Assembly: GCA_029261395.1 (NCBI GenBank)
Contig: JAJDBJ010000007.1
Span: 1 to 54,782 of the forward strand
DNA: 54,782 bases
DNA from: Nitrospinaceae bacterium
GTDB lineage: Bacteria; Nitrospinota; Nitrospinia; Nitrospinales; Nitrospinaceae
Direction: 5' to 3'
Both the position numbers and the translations under genes were made by a program. The notes beneath the pieces are model-generated. The model saw only the letters and a list, made by a program, of their open reading frames with translations. It was not told the origin of the DNA and searched no databases. How positions within the stretch are numbered: the stretch's first letter is position 1; each line of letters starts with the position of its first letter. Shown here in pieces: positions 15,704-24,107 of this stretch.

Positions 15704-17230
15704 ATGAAATCTCTGATATTGAACGGTGATCAACTGACATTGGAGGACGCTGTCTCTGCCTTACGCAGTGGGGCCTCCGCCAAAATATCGACTGAGGCCA
15801 AACAAAGGGTGAAGGCGGCGCGCCTGTATATTGATACGGCGGTCCGTGAGAAAAAGGTGATCTATGGCGTCACCACCGGGTTTGGCGCGTTCAGCGACGT
15901 GACCGTTTCCAGCGCCCAGGGAAAACAGCTCCAAAAAAATATTCTCATGAGTCATGCCGCAGGCGTGGGGAATCCTTTAGCCGATGAGATTGTTCGCTGT
16001 GTTTTGCTGTTGATGCTCAACAGTAAAGCCAAGGGGTATTCCGGCCTGCGTCCCAAAACTTTGGACGCGTTGCTGAAACTGTTCAATAAAAAAGTGATTC
16101 CCGTTGTGCCGGAGCAGGGGTCGGTGGGGGCGAGCGGTGACCTCGCACCGTTGGCGCACCTGTCGCTGGTGTTGATTGGTCGGGGGCAGGCGCGTTTCCA
16201 GGGGCGAACGCTTTCGGGAGCGCAGGCGCTCAAACGCTCCGGCATCGTTCCCGTCGAGTTGGCGGAAGGGGAGGGTCTGGCTCTCGTCAACGGCACCCAG
16301 GTGATGACCGCCATCGGCGCGCTCACCCTGCACCGGGCGATTCAATTGGCCAAGGTCCTGGATATTGCCGCCGCGATGAGTCTCGAGGTGTTGCTGGGGA
16401 GCAACAAACAATTCCACAAACGTATTCACCAATTACGGCCGCATCCGGGGCAGATCGATTCCGCCGCCAACATGCGGCGCATCACCGATGGCAGTGAGAT
16501 TATTTCATCGCACAAGGATTGCGGACGCGTGCAGGATGCTTATTCCCTCCGGTGCGTGCCGCAGGTGCATGGTGCCAGCCGCGATACTCTGGCTCACGTC
16601 AAGCGAGTGGTCGAAACGGAGATGAATTCCGCTACCGAAAATCCGCTGGTGTTTCCCAACGGGCAGGTGATGTCCGGCGGCAACTTTCATGGACAGCCGG
16701 TGGCACTGGCGATGGATTTTCTGGCCATCGCGTTGGCGGAGTTTGCCAGCATTTCCGAAAGGCGGGTGGAACGGATGGTCAACCCCATGCTGAGCGGACT
16801 GCCGTCGTTTCTGATCGAGGAAGGCGGAGTGAACTCCGGCTTCATGATCGTTCAATACACCGCCGCGGCGTTGGTGTCGGAAAACAAGGTGCTGGCACAT
16901 CCAGCTTCGGTCGATTCAATCCCGACATCCGGCAATAAGGAAGATCATGTGAGCATGGGGACGATTGCCGCGCGCAAGGCGGGTCAGGTGCTGGAGAACG
17001 TCAAGCAGGTGGCGGCCATCGAATTGTTGTGCGCGGCGCAGGCGCTGGATTTGTTCACCAACTTGAAGCCGGGCAAGGGATCGCTCGCCGCCTACAAGGT
17101 GATCCGCCGCCATGTCAAACATATGAAACGCGACCGGGAACTGGCGCCGGATATTGCAACCGTCGCCGGCCTCATCGATAATGGGGACATTCTGAAGGCC
17201 GTTGAAAAAATCACCGGACCGCTGTTGTAA
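15704..17230 (+). CDS. hutH: Histidine ammonia-lyase-type enzyme
   Basis: Member of the MIO-dependent aromatic ammonia-lyases, which remove ammonia from His, Tyr or Phe. The 508-residue length is normal. The MIO tripeptide Ala-Ser-Gly is at 143-145 inside GSVGASGDLAPLAHL; the tyrosine loop YGVTTGFGAF is near 54-63, and QDAYSLRCVPQVHG follows. The later motif GNKEDHVSMG keeps the Glu-Asp-His found in histidine lyases, whereas Tyr/Phe lyases usually differ there, so histidine is the likelier substrate. No hutU, hutI or hutG is nearby, so a full histidine degradation pathway is not supported by context; the next gene is a methyltransferase 32 bp downstream. The ATG at 15704 has GGAGG ten bases upstream; the frame is open to 15647. 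Confidence 0.85.
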   Translation: MKSLILNGDQLTLEDAVSALRSGASAKISTEAKQRVKAARLYIDTAVREKKVIYGVTTGFGAFSDVTVSSAQGKQLQKNILMSHAAGVGNPLADEIVRCVLLLMLNSKAKGYSGLRPKTLDALLKLFNKKVIPVVPEQGSVGASGDLAPLAHLSLVLIGRGQARFQGRTLSGAQALKRSGIVPVELAEGEGLALVNGTQVMTAIGALTLHRAIQLAKVLDIAAAMSLEVLLGSNKQFHKRIHQLRPHPGQIDSAANMRRITDGSEIISSHKDCGRVQDAYSLRCVPQVHGASRDTLAHVKRVVETEMNSATENPLVFPNGQVMSGGNFHGQPVALAMDFLAIALAEFASISERRVERMVNPMLSGLPSFLIEEGGVNSGFMIVQYTAAALVSENKVLAHPASVDSIPTSGNKEDHVSMGTIAARKAGQVLENVKQVAAIELLCAAQALDLFTNLKPGKGSLAAYKVIRRHVKHMKRDRELAPDIATVAGLIDNGDILKAVEKITGPLL

Positions 17231-17262
17231 TCAACCTTATTTTTGAGCCAACCTATCAACCC

Positions 17263-18381
17263 ATGACTTCTCCAATTTTCACAGATGATAAGGAACGCCT
17301 GCCTTTATTGACAGACGTCGGCCGTGCCTGGCAGGGGTTGGACCGTTCCTCCTCGCCGGAAATGGGTGTGCGTCTACGGGAATTGTTGGAGCATCTCAAT
17401 ACGTGTTTCGGGTTTACACCGACCAATGAGGGAAAACAGCATCAGGCCTCGTTCAATCTGATGCTCCGCTACGCATATCCCGAACTGACGATCGATCTGG
17501 CGGACCGGGTGTATGTCCAGCACGAACGTCCGATGGTGTTTTTGAACCAGGATCATATCGAGTTGAATCGTAACGCCGACCCCGATCCGCCTGAGCCTTC
17601 GAAATCTATGGGCGATCTCGGTCCGGACATGGAAACGCTGTTCCGCGAGCTGGCGGAGACGCTCAAAAATCACAAAGCATTGCGGGAGGACCCGGTGGTG
17701 GTCCGCATGCTGGCGGAGAGTTACAGTTATTACATGGCGTTGACCAAGAATTTTCCGTGGGAGGACCCGCTCAAGGATCAGATTCCACCAGGGACCGCGC
17801 CGGTGCTGGATGTGGCGACGGGGTTGACGGGATTCAGCCTCATTCACGACTGGCCTGCATCGCATCCCGTGCTGGTGCTGGCCGACAGCATGCCGTTCAT
17901 CGTGGAGGGGCTCACTCATTTCAAAAACCTGATGGGAAGGCGCAATGTGGAAATCCTCCAGGCGGAATTTCCAGAGAGTCCGGGCGTTTCTTATAAATTC
18001 GGGACAATTCACGTCAGTAAGTTTTTGCACCATCTGCAAAGAAACGAGCGCAAACAGTTTTTGGGCTGGGCGCAAAACCAGCTGGCGCCCGGCGGACAGT
18101 TGTCCATCATCGACACCGATTTGGAAAACCGCATACTTATGGAAGCCGAAGACCTCGATTACGCCAACAAGCTGATGCCGGGGTATCTTGAGACTCTGGT
18201 GAAAATCGAGGAACGGTTTTGTCACAACCTGGTGGACGACGTTCGCGAGGTGGGGTATGCCGTCCACCATTTTGATTTTCACGAGTACCACGACGAGACC
18301 GACGCCTACAGCCATTATCCCGGCGACGACCTGCCGATCAAATTCCTCGGCTTCGAAATCCTCGCGCAGAAAAGTTCCTGA
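17263..18381 (+). CDS. SAM-dependent methyltransferase-like protein
   Basis: The 372-residue product has an N-terminal helical part of about 170 residues without known motif, then a class I methyltransferase fold: motif I is VLDVATGLTGFSL (near residue 181), followed by a strand with an acidic end (VLVLADSMPF), and YKFGTIHVSKFLHHL and LAPGGQLSIIDTD as motifs IV-VI, similar to O-methyltransferases with an extra N-terminal dimerisation domain. No signal peptide. Its start lies 32 bp after the ammonia-lyase stop and a terminator-like hairpin follows its own stop, so the two genes (with the small membrane protein) probably form one operon. The pairing suggests methylation of an amino-acid-derived aromatic acid, which is inference only. 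Confidence 0.7.
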   Translation: MTSPIFTDDKERLPLLTDVGRAWQGLDRSSSPEMGVRLRELLEHLNTCFGFTPTNEGKQHQASFNLMLRYAYPELTIDLADRVYVQHERPMVFLNQDHIELNRNADPDPPEPSKSMGDLGPDMETLFRELAETLKNHKALREDPVVVRMLAESYSYYMALTKNFPWEDPLKDQIPPGTAPVLDVATGLTGFSLIHDWPASHPVLVLADSMPFIVEGLTHFKNLMGRRNVEILQAEFPESPGVSYKFGTIHVSKFLHHLQRNERKQFLGWAQNQLAPGGQLSIIDTDLENRILMEAEDLDYANKLMPGYLETLVKIEERFCHNLVDDVREVGYAVHHFDFHEYHDETDAYSHYPGDDLPIKFLGFEILAQKSS

Positions 18382-18414
18382 AATCCGACAGAATAACGAG
18401 GATACTAGTGTAGT

Positions 18415-18460
18415 TGCCTCATTTATGAGGCAGTTTTAAAACCGCTCGATAAATCGAGCA
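18415..18460. terminator. Back-to-back terminator hairpins
   Basis: TGCCTCA-TTTA-TGAGGCA followed by GTTTT (18415-18437) can stop the plus-strand methyltransferase transcript. Next to it GCTCGATAAATCGAGC (18442-18458 area), read on the minus strand, is followed by GGTTTT and can stop the ModE-like gene transcript. The second hairpin is a relative of the repeat at 782-806. Confidence 0.55.
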
Positions 18461-18469
18461 ATTGCATTT

Positions 18470-18847
18470 TTATTTTCCGCTATGGGATCTCAGGGATTTC
18501 TGGATGGTTTTCCATTCCGGACCGATGGCTTTGAGGGCTTTGGTTTCCATGGCGCGATAGAGAGCTATCATATCCCGGCCTTCGGCAGTCAGCTGTGCGC
18601 CGCCTCCGCCTTTCCCGCCCTTGACACGGGCCACCAGCGGTTGTTTGAAGCAGTGGTTCATGGTGTCTACCAGATCCCATGCCCGACGGTAGCTGAGCCC
18701 CAGTTCGCGCGCTCCGGCGGAGATGGACCCGGTGCGTTCGATAGCCTCCAGCAAATCGACTTTGCCCGGACCCAGGGCGATGTCCTTTTCAGCCTTGATG
18801 CGGATACGGGGGCGGCAGGTGAATTTGGGTTGTTTAGATTCAGTCAA
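18470..18847 (-). CDS. ModE-type winged-helix regulator
   Basis: The product contains the LysR/ModE N-terminal winged helix: KVDLLEAIERTGSISAGARELGLSYRRAWDLVDTMNHCF followed (split here) by a basic Gly-rich wing, VKGGKGGGGAQLTAEG, typical of the ModE DNA-binding domain. The molybdate-binding Mop domains of full ModE (about 260 residues) are missing, so this is the short single-domain form; such proteins are often metal- or cofactor-linked regulators, but the ligand is unknown. No ATG is available in a sensible place. A TTG at 18847, 10 bases after the stop of the upstream gene, gives a 125-residue protein; the open frame extends to 18922, overlapping that gene. The Mo-enzyme gene at 36908 is a conceivable target only by analogy. 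Confidence 0.75.
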   Translation of the reverse strand: MTESKQPKFTCRPRIRIKAEKDIALGPGKVDLLEAIERTGSISAGARELGLSYRRAWDLVDTMNHCFKQPLVARVKGGKGGGGAQLTAEGRDMIALYRAMETKALKAIGPEWKTIQKSLRSHSGK

Positions 18848-18857
18848 GGAATCGTCT

Positions 18858-19724
18858 TTACTTTTTGGAGGGGGCCCGGCGGGTGATGCCCACCACGTTG
18901 GGAATCGGCCAGGCCAGGGCATTGGCGTCGGTTTCGGCGGCTCCGGTCGAGTAACTGCCCACGAATTCCATTTCAGTTTCCCCCGAGTGAATAAACATTT
19001 GCGCTTCGGAACCGCCCTCCACGTACATGGCCCGTTTCAGTTGGATGGGCAGTTTCAGTAGATTGTCGATCAGGTCGTGCGTGCTGAACGGGGAGCGCAC
19101 ATGGATAAACAAGATGTCCTCCTGTTGATTCATCCCGATCGCCGCAGTGCTCCATTTTTTATTCTGCTGTTCCCAGACGTTCTTGCCATCGCAGGAAATC
19201 ATGCGGATGCTTTGAATTAACGTGTGGTACAGCGTCCGTAATTGGTCCACGCTCTGACAGTCCCGGTCCAGAATTTGAGATGAGGGCAGGGACTTCGTTT
19301 TGGGATCAAACACCAGCAAGGCGCGATCTTTGGAATACCAGCTGTTGTTGACGTGGCCGAAGGTTTTCATCAGAGAGACGCTGGTGAGTTTGTCGGCCTG
19401 GTACATGCTGGCGTTGATGGCCGCAACCAACCCGTTTTTCCGCGCCCATTTTTTAGCGGACAGGCGTTTGTTGCCGGGGGATGCCGATGCATTCAGGAGC
19501 CGGAACTGAAACCGCTTGGGGTCGATTTTCAATATTCGGATCAGATTGTCGCCTACGGGGGATTTGTCAGGCGAGACGAAGGCCCCAAATTCCAACCCCG
19601 GTTCCAATAGAACCCACGGTTTCTGTTTCGGTTTGTTTTGGGCGGCAGGGTCCTTGGATAGGAACCCAAATCCTGTCAAGGCAACGGTAATTAAGATCAG
19701 GCAAGTGAAGATTCTTTGAGTCAT
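18858..19724 (-). CDS. Exported phosphodiester-glycosidase-like protein
   Basis: The 288-residue protein has a signal peptide (about residues 1-24, TCLILITVALTGFGF). The body matches the DUF2233/NAGPA fold seen in phosphodiester alpha-N-acetylglucosaminidase: an early LLEPGLEFGAFVSP strand, VAAINASMYQADKLTSVS (the usual N-A-x-F/Y position), AAIGMNQQEDILFIHV, and the glycine-rich YVEGGSEAQMFI near residue 240, where family enzymes have D-G-G-x-S. The Glu in place of Asp in that motif could change activity. Family members cleave sugar phosphodiesters or act on peptidoglycan-linked glycans; the substrate is not known here. It is 10 bp upstream of the ModE-like gene, probably co-transcribed. Confidence 0.75.
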   Translation of the reverse strand: MTQRIFTCLILITVALTGFGFLSKDPAAQNKPKQKPWVLLEPGLEFGAFVSPDKSPVGDNLIRILKIDPKRFQFRLLNASASPGNKRLSAKKWARKNGLVAAINASMYQADKLTSVSLMKTFGHVNNSWYSKDRALLVFDPKTKSLPSSQILDRDCQSVDQLRTLYHTLIQSIRMISCDGKNVWEQQNKKWSTAAIGMNQQEDILFIHVRSPFSTHDLIDNLLKLPIQLKRAMYVEGGSEAQMFIHSGETEMEFVGSYSTGAAETDANALAWPIPNVVGITRRAPSKK

Positions 19725-20056
19725 GAGTTTGCCTTTAAAAATCTCAAGAATGATGGAAGCGCGAAGATGGCCAAGCTCAACACTTCGGAGCCGATTATAT
19801 CAGGAATTCCATGGAGATCAGGCGCAAATTCATGAATTCGTTTATGTTGTTTTTCGCTTCAGTAGGAGAAGGGTAGGCCAAATATGGTGAAATTGTGCAA
19901 CCATCGGTTGATTATGGTAAAAATTTGTTTATAATAGATTAACTTTAAATGTATCATTGAATGATGATTTATTATGACAAGTGTTTTGTTATTTCAAGTT
20001 TCTGATTCTAGTATTCTGCATTCTCTGATTTTCAATCCTAAGAAAAAGGTGTGTAT
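19725..20056. other. AT-rich non-coding gap with promoter
   Basis: No gene is seen in 332 bases between two divergent genes. A promoter for the lipoprotein gene is at 19908-19935. A Shine-Dalgarno-like AAAGGTG is found at about 20046-20052. Confidence 0.55.
19908..19935 (+). promoter_or_regulatory. Sigma-70-type promoter of DUF4399 lipoprotein gene
   Basis: TTGATT (19908-19913), 16-bp spacer, perfect TATAAT (19930-19935) within AT-rich DNA. Transcription would begin near 19942, about 115 bases before the ATG at 20057. Confidence 0.6.
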
Positions 20057-20530
20057 ATGAATTTATGGGTGCGATTTGGGTCTGTTTTTTTGATGGTTCT
20101 GCTGGTAGGATGTGCCTCGCAAGGTGGCGGAGATGATTCTGCTTCCAAGAAGGCGGAGGGTTCCGGCGGAGCAGTCAAAATGAAATCCGAAGGTGCGGGT
20201 GTGACGATTGTTAAACCGGCAGCGATGTCTGATGTGACCAGTCCCGTCGAAATTTGTATGGAAACCGCAGGCTATACCGTTGAGCCTGCAAAAAACGGCG
20301 TCAACGAAGGGAAAGGGCATCATCACTTGATTATTGATGCGGACCTGCCTGACCTGAGTCAGCCAGTACCCAAGGATGCGCAGCATATCCACATGGGCGA
20401 TGGGTCCACATGCAAAACAGTCGAATTAGCCAAAGGGAAGATGTATACCATTAAGGCTTTGTTCGCCCGCGGCAACCACGTCCCTTACGATCCAGCGGTT
20501 ACCGATTCCGTAGTTGTTTTTGTAAAGTGA
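20057..20530 (+). CDS. DUF4399-domain lipoprotein
   Basis: A 157-residue lipoprotein: signal peptide with lipobox LLVGC (Cys about residue 19), followed by a Gly/Ser/Lys-rich linker and the DUF4399 domain (about residues 60-157). That domain is recognised by VEICMETAGYTVEPA, the GKGHHHLIIDADLPD string and QHIHMGDGSTCKTVELAKGKMYTIKALFA. The clustered His residues (GHHHL, QHIHMGDG) and a Cys near 120 suggest metal binding, but no function is proven for the domain. The frame also has a GTG at 20051; the ATG at 20057 is preferred. It has its own promoter, and a second tiny lipoprotein gene and a strong terminator follow, so the two form a dedicated unit. Location: outer or inner membrane facing the periplasm. 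Confidence 0.85.
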   Translation: MNLWVRFGSVFLMVLLVGCASQGGGDDSASKKAEGSGGAVKMKSEGAGVTIVKPAAMSDVTSPVEICMETAGYTVEPAKNGVNEGKGHHHLIIDADLPDLSQPVPKDAQHIHMGDGSTCKTVELAKGKMYTIKALFARGNHVPYDPAVTDSVVVFVK

Positions 20531-20555
20531 AAATAAATCAAACTGGGAGAAGGAC

Positions 20556-20726
20556 ATGAACATTTTGTGTAGAGCTTTGGCAGTATTCTTTATTTTGGTT
20601 CTCGTCGGCTGTGAAACGACAGGTGGTTCCGGCGGCGGTGCAGCTGTCAGCTCTTCGGATGGCGGCATGACTGACGAACAACTCATGAAAATGGGTATCA
20701 AAGAGACTTACGACAAAAGACAGTAA
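20556..20726 (+). CDS. Very small lipoprotein
   Basis: A 56-residue protein too short for usual gene finding. Signal peptide MNILCRALAVFFILVLVGC with lipobox VLVGC (Cys 19), then a Gly/Ser/Thr stretch (GGSGGGAAVSSSDGG) and a short charged tail, MTDEQLMKMGIKETYDKRQ. The start has GGGAGAAGGA immediately upstream. Its gene lies 25 bp after the DUF4399 lipoprotein and just before a strong terminator, so it is very likely the second gene of that operon. Its signal peptide mirrors that of the first gene (lipobox in the same position), suggesting a common partner system. No family is known to me. Confidence 0.75.
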   Translation: MNILCRALAVFFILVLVGCETTGGSGGGAAVSSSDGGMTDEQLMKMGIKETYDKRQ

Positions 20727-20746
20727 GCTTGAATTGTATTAAGACG

Positions 20747-20778
20747 CGCGGGCCCCACAAGGCCCGCGTTTTTTTTTG
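20747..20778 (+). terminator. Strong intrinsic terminator
   Basis: Stem CGCGGGCC / GGCCCGCG around a CCACAA loop, followed by nine T. It ends the lipoprotein pair and also separates it from the convergent HAD gene, whose stop is at 20791. Confidence 0.85.
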
Positions 20779-20790
20779 CCTGAAACCGGT

Positions 20791-21492
20791 TTATTGGGAA
20801 TCGAGCGGAGGTAGGAATTCCGAGAGACTTTCCAGAATGATGTCCGCGCCGGAGAAATCAATATTTTGATTGAGGCGGTTTCGGACAATGATGCAGGCCA
20901 TGCCTGCGTCATGGGCGGCATTCAATCCCTTCAACGCGTCTTCCACCACCACGCATTTCGCCGGCGGCAAGTTCAGCTCCTGTGCCGCTTCCAGAAAGAT
21001 ATCCGGAGAGGGTTTTTCCGGCCGGGGTGGGGCTTTCCCCAGAATGGTTTGAATCAGCGAATCCGCATTTTCGTTTTTGAGGATGGCACGGATGTCGTGG
21101 GCCCACGAGCCGGAAGCAATCGCCACTTTAAACCGGCCCTTTAATTTCTGGATGAATTGTTTGGCTTCGGGAAACAACTTGATGTCCCCGCTCTGGCAGA
21201 ACCGGGAGTAGATTTCGAACTTCTGTTGCCGCATCTCCTCTGGCTTCACATCCAGCTTTAAATTGTACCGCTCTATTTCTCCCTGAATACCCTTGCCCTT
21301 GGACGTGAACTCCACCCAGTACTCATCCGGGTCGATGCTGTGTCCGTACCGTTCAAAAACTTCATTGTAGGCGCGGTAATGGAACGGTTCCGAATCGGCG
21401 ATCAAACCGTCGAAATCGAGAACGACGCCTTCGCACCGGTCAAGCAGTGCCTTCAGTTGGTGTATTCTTTGGGGAGAAGATGTTTCGCTCAT
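20791..21492 (-). CDS. HAD-family phosphatase, phosphoglucomutase-like
   Basis: The 233-residue product is a haloacid-dehalogenase-type hydrolase of the beta-phosphoglucomutase/CbbY group. Motif I is DFDGLIADSEP (nucleophile Asp at residue 26, partner Asp 28), followed by a helical cap domain, motif II is ASGSW (VAIASGSWAHDI), the Lys is in GKAPPRPEKPSPDIF, and motif III is VVEDALKGLNAA. Family enzymes hydrolyse phosphate esters of sugars or related metabolites; the substrate cannot be told. It ends the leftward group lepA-lepB-HAD; the gap to lepB is 28 bp, so co-transcription is likely. Confidence 0.88.
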   Translation of the reverse strand: MSETSSPQRIHQLKALLDRCEGVVLDFDGLIADSEPFHYRAYNEVFERYGHSIDPDEYWVEFTSKGKGIQGEIERYNLKLDVKPEEMRQQKFEIYSRFCQSGDIKLFPEAKQFIQKLKGRFKVAIASGSWAHDIRAILKNENADSLIQTILGKAPPRPEKPSPDIFLEAAQELNLPPAKCVVVEDALKGLNAAHDAGMACIIVRNRLNQNIDFSGADIILESLSEFLPPLDSQ

Positions 21493-21520
21493 AAGGGTAT
21501 GAAGGGTTAAAAGAAATTAC

Positions 21521-22216
21521 TCAACGATAAACAGAGGTTCCGATGCGGTCATTCCGCACCTTCCACCAGTCGGTATCCTTGCTGTCCCAGGACCAGTAAA
21601 TCCATTGTGCCTTGCCGCGTAATTTGCTGAGATCCAAAGTCCCCCACATCCGGCTGTCATGGCTGTTCTCGCGGTTGTCCCCCATGACAAATACATGGCC
21701 TTCCGGGATGCGCAGGGGAGCCATGTTGTCGCGATTCCCGGAGTTCCGGGACGGAGGTTGGGAGTGATGCGCGTACGGTTCTTTCAACAGTTTATCGTTG
21801 ATATAAACTCTCTGCTGGATCACCTGAATGGTTTCGCCCGGCAGGCCGACCACCCGCTTGATAAAATCTTTGGACTCGTCTTCAGGATATTTGAAAACGA
21901 CAATATTTCCACGCTCTGGAACACTGGAGAAAAAATGAATGTCCGGAAACAGTTGAACACTGGTGAACGGAATCTCATTGGGAATATGCACGCTGTAGCT
22001 GAATTTTGAAACCAAAAGATGGTCACCCACCAGCAAAGTCGGCTCCATGGATCCCGTCGGGATTTTGAACGCCTGAACGATGAAGGTCCGGATCATTAAG
22101 GCCAGGATCAAAGCGATGATCAGTGCTTCCGCATATTCCCGGATGACGGTTTTCTGCGGTTTTCCGGCCTTCAGGACTGCCGTGGGCTCTTCTGTATTTT
22201 CGGGTTTATTTGACAT
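21521..22216 (-). CDS. lepB: Signal peptidase I
   Basis: Type I signal peptidase that removes signal peptides from exported proteins at the outer face of the inner membrane. The 231-residue product has a membrane segment at about residues 30-47 ([17 protein letters not shown]) and the catalytic Ser in [11 protein letters not shown] (Ser 56). The general-base Lys is in [12 protein letters not shown] (Lys 120), and the conserved box [14 protein letters not shown] follows later. Only one N-terminal anchor is visible; E. coli LepB has two. The start codon overlaps the last 11 bases of lepA, so translation is coupled, which is the common lepA-lepB order. Confidence 0.95.
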   Translation of the reverse strand: MSNKPENTEEPTAVLKAGKPQKTVIREYAEALIIALILALMIRTFIVQAFKIPTGSMEPTLLVGDHLLVSKFSYSVHIPNEIPFTSVQLFPDIHFFSSVPERGNIVVFKYPEDESKDFIKRVVGLPGETIQVIQQRVYINDKLLKEPYAHHSQPPSRNSGNRDNMAPLRIPEGHVFVMGDNRENSHDSRMWGTLDLSKLRGKAQWIYWSWDSKDTDWWKVRNDRIGTSVYR

Positions 22217-24008
22217 CTGTTCTCAGGACCGCCAGGAATGCTTCCTGCGGAATCTCCACTTTTCCGATGAGTTTCATTTTCTTTTTGCCGGCTTTTTGTT
22301 TCTCCAGCAATTTTCGTTTTCGGGTGATGTCACCGCCGTAGCACTTGGCGAGAACATTTTTACGGAGGGCTTTGATGGCCTCCTTGGCGATGACTTTACC
22401 GCCGACCGAAGCCTGGATGGCCACCTCGAACATTTGCCGGGGGATTTGCTCCTTGAGTTTTTTTACCAACGCACGCCCCCGTTGGTACGCCTTGTCCTTG
22501 TGAGAGATCATCGAAAGCGCATCGACCAACTCCCCATTGAACAGAATGTCCAACTTTACCAGATCTGATTGCCGAAAATCTAAAAATTCGTAATCGAAGG
22601 AAGCGTACCCCTTGGTCGAAGACTTGAGCTGATCGTAAAAATCGAGAACGATTTCGCTGAACGGCATATCGTATTTCAGGAGCACGGTTTTGGGTGTCAG
22701 GTATTCCATCTTGGTTTGGATGCCGCGGCGGTCACGTGTCATCGACATGATAATGCCCACATATTCCTCCGGCACGATGATGGTCCCCGTCACATACGGT
22801 TCTTCAATCTGGTCGGCCCGCGTTTGCCGGACCAGGTTCACCGGGTTGTCGATCATTTCTTCTTCCCCATTTTCGTGAGTCAGCCGATAGATAACAGTCG
22901 GTGCCGTGGTCAAGAGTTGCACCCGGTATTCTCGCTCCAGCCGTTCGCGCACAATCTCCATGTGCAGGAGTCCCAGGAATCCGCAACGGAACCCGAATCC
23001 CAGTGCCGCTGAAGTTTCCGGCTCGTAGGTGAACGAGGAATCGTTCAACCGCAGTTTTTTAAGGGCATCGCGGAGCGGTTCGTATTGGTCGCCTTGAATG
23101 GGATAAAGACCGCTGAACACCATGGGTTTGACATCTTTATATCCCGCCAGTGGTTTTTCGCATGGGCGGTCCGGTTCGGTGATGGTATCGCCGATTTTGG
23201 TCTGGTCGAGTTGCTTGATGTTGGCAATGACGTACCCCACATCTCCCGCACTCAACTCCTTAATCCGGCATGGCGCGGGGGTAAAAGTGCCCAGTTCCTC
23301 CACTTCGAATTGATGGCCCGTCGCCATCATCTTGATGCTCATACCTTCTTTGATCGTGCCTTCCATCACCCGGGTCAGGGTGATGACTCCGCGGTAAGGG
23401 TCGTACCAGGAATCGAACAGCAGGCTTTGCAGGGGATTGTCGACTTGCCCGGATGGCGGTGGAATGAGCCGGGACACCGCTTCCAGTATCTCTTTGATGC
23501 CCGTTCCATCTTTGGCGCTGGCGAGAATCGCATCCGACGAATCAATCTGCAGGACGTCTTCGAGTTGTTCCATAACCGCTTCCGGATCGGCACTGGGCAG
23601 GTCGATTTTGTTAATGACGGGAATGATGTGCAGATCGTGTTGCATCGCCAGGTTGACGTTGGCGATAGTTTGCGCCTGAATCCCCTGTGAAGCATCGACC
23701 ACCAGCAGGACGCCTTCACAAGCCGCCAGACTGCGCGACACTTCGTAGGTGAAATCGACGTGTCCGGGGGTGTCGATCATATTGAAGATGTAATTCTCTC
23801 CGTTATCCGCCTTGTAGTTGAGACGCACGGTCTGTGCCTTGATGGTGATGCCGCGCTCGCGTTCCAGATCCATGCTGTCGAGAACCTGCTCCTTCATCTC
23901 TCTTTTCTGCAGGCCGCCGGTTTCAAGAATCAGTTTGTCCGCCAGCGTGGATTTGCCGTGGTCAATGTGGGCGATGATAGAAAAATTGCGTATGTTTTTT
24001 AATAGCAT
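22206..24008 (-). CDS. lepA: Elongation factor 4 (LepA)
   Basis: Ribosome-associated GTPase that acts as a translation fidelity or back-translocation factor. The 600-residue product is full length. Motifs: G1 [13 protein letters not shown] (residues 13-25), RGITIKAQ switch I, DTPGHVDF switch II, NKIDLP for guanine recognition, then domains II and III, and the LepA-specific C-terminal domain with [20 protein letters not shown]-type sequence (here [18 protein letters not shown]) and the KKKMK tail. It precedes lepB with an 11-bp overlap. Confidence 0.97.
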   Translation of the reverse strand: MLLKNIRNFSIIAHIDHGKSTLADKLILETGGLQKREMKEQVLDSMDLERERGITIKAQTVRLNYKADNGENYIFNMIDTPGHVDFTYEVSRSLAACEGVLLVVDASQGIQAQTIANVNLAMQHDLHIIPVINKIDLPSADPEAVMEQLEDVLQIDSSDAILASAKDGTGIKEILEAVSRLIPPPSGQVDNPLQSLLFDSWYDPYRGVITLTRVMEGTIKEGMSIKMMATGHQFEVEELGTFTPAPCRIKELSAGDVGYVIANIKQLDQTKIGDTITEPDRPCEKPLAGYKDVKPMVFSGLYPIQGDQYEPLRDALKKLRLNDSSFTYEPETSAALGFGFRCGFLGLLHMEIVRERLEREYRVQLLTTAPTVIYRLTHENGEEEMIDNPVNLVRQTRADQIEEPYVTGTIIVPEEYVGIIMSMTRDRRGIQTKMEYLTPKTVLLKYDMPFSEIVLDFYDQLKSSTKGYASFDYEFLDFRQSDLVKLDILFNGELVDALSMISHKDKAYQRGRALVKKLKEQIPRQMFEVAIQASVGGKVIAKEAIKALRKNVLAKCYGGDITRKRKLLEKQKAGKKKMKLIGKVEIPQEAFLAVLRTDVK

Positions 24009-24107
24009 GAAAAAATCGTGTTGGCTTTCAATTGAGTTTTAGTTCGTTATCATTCGTGCTGGAAAAGGGTAAGGGGATCAGCCGGAAGAATACACCGGAA
24101 ATCGGGC

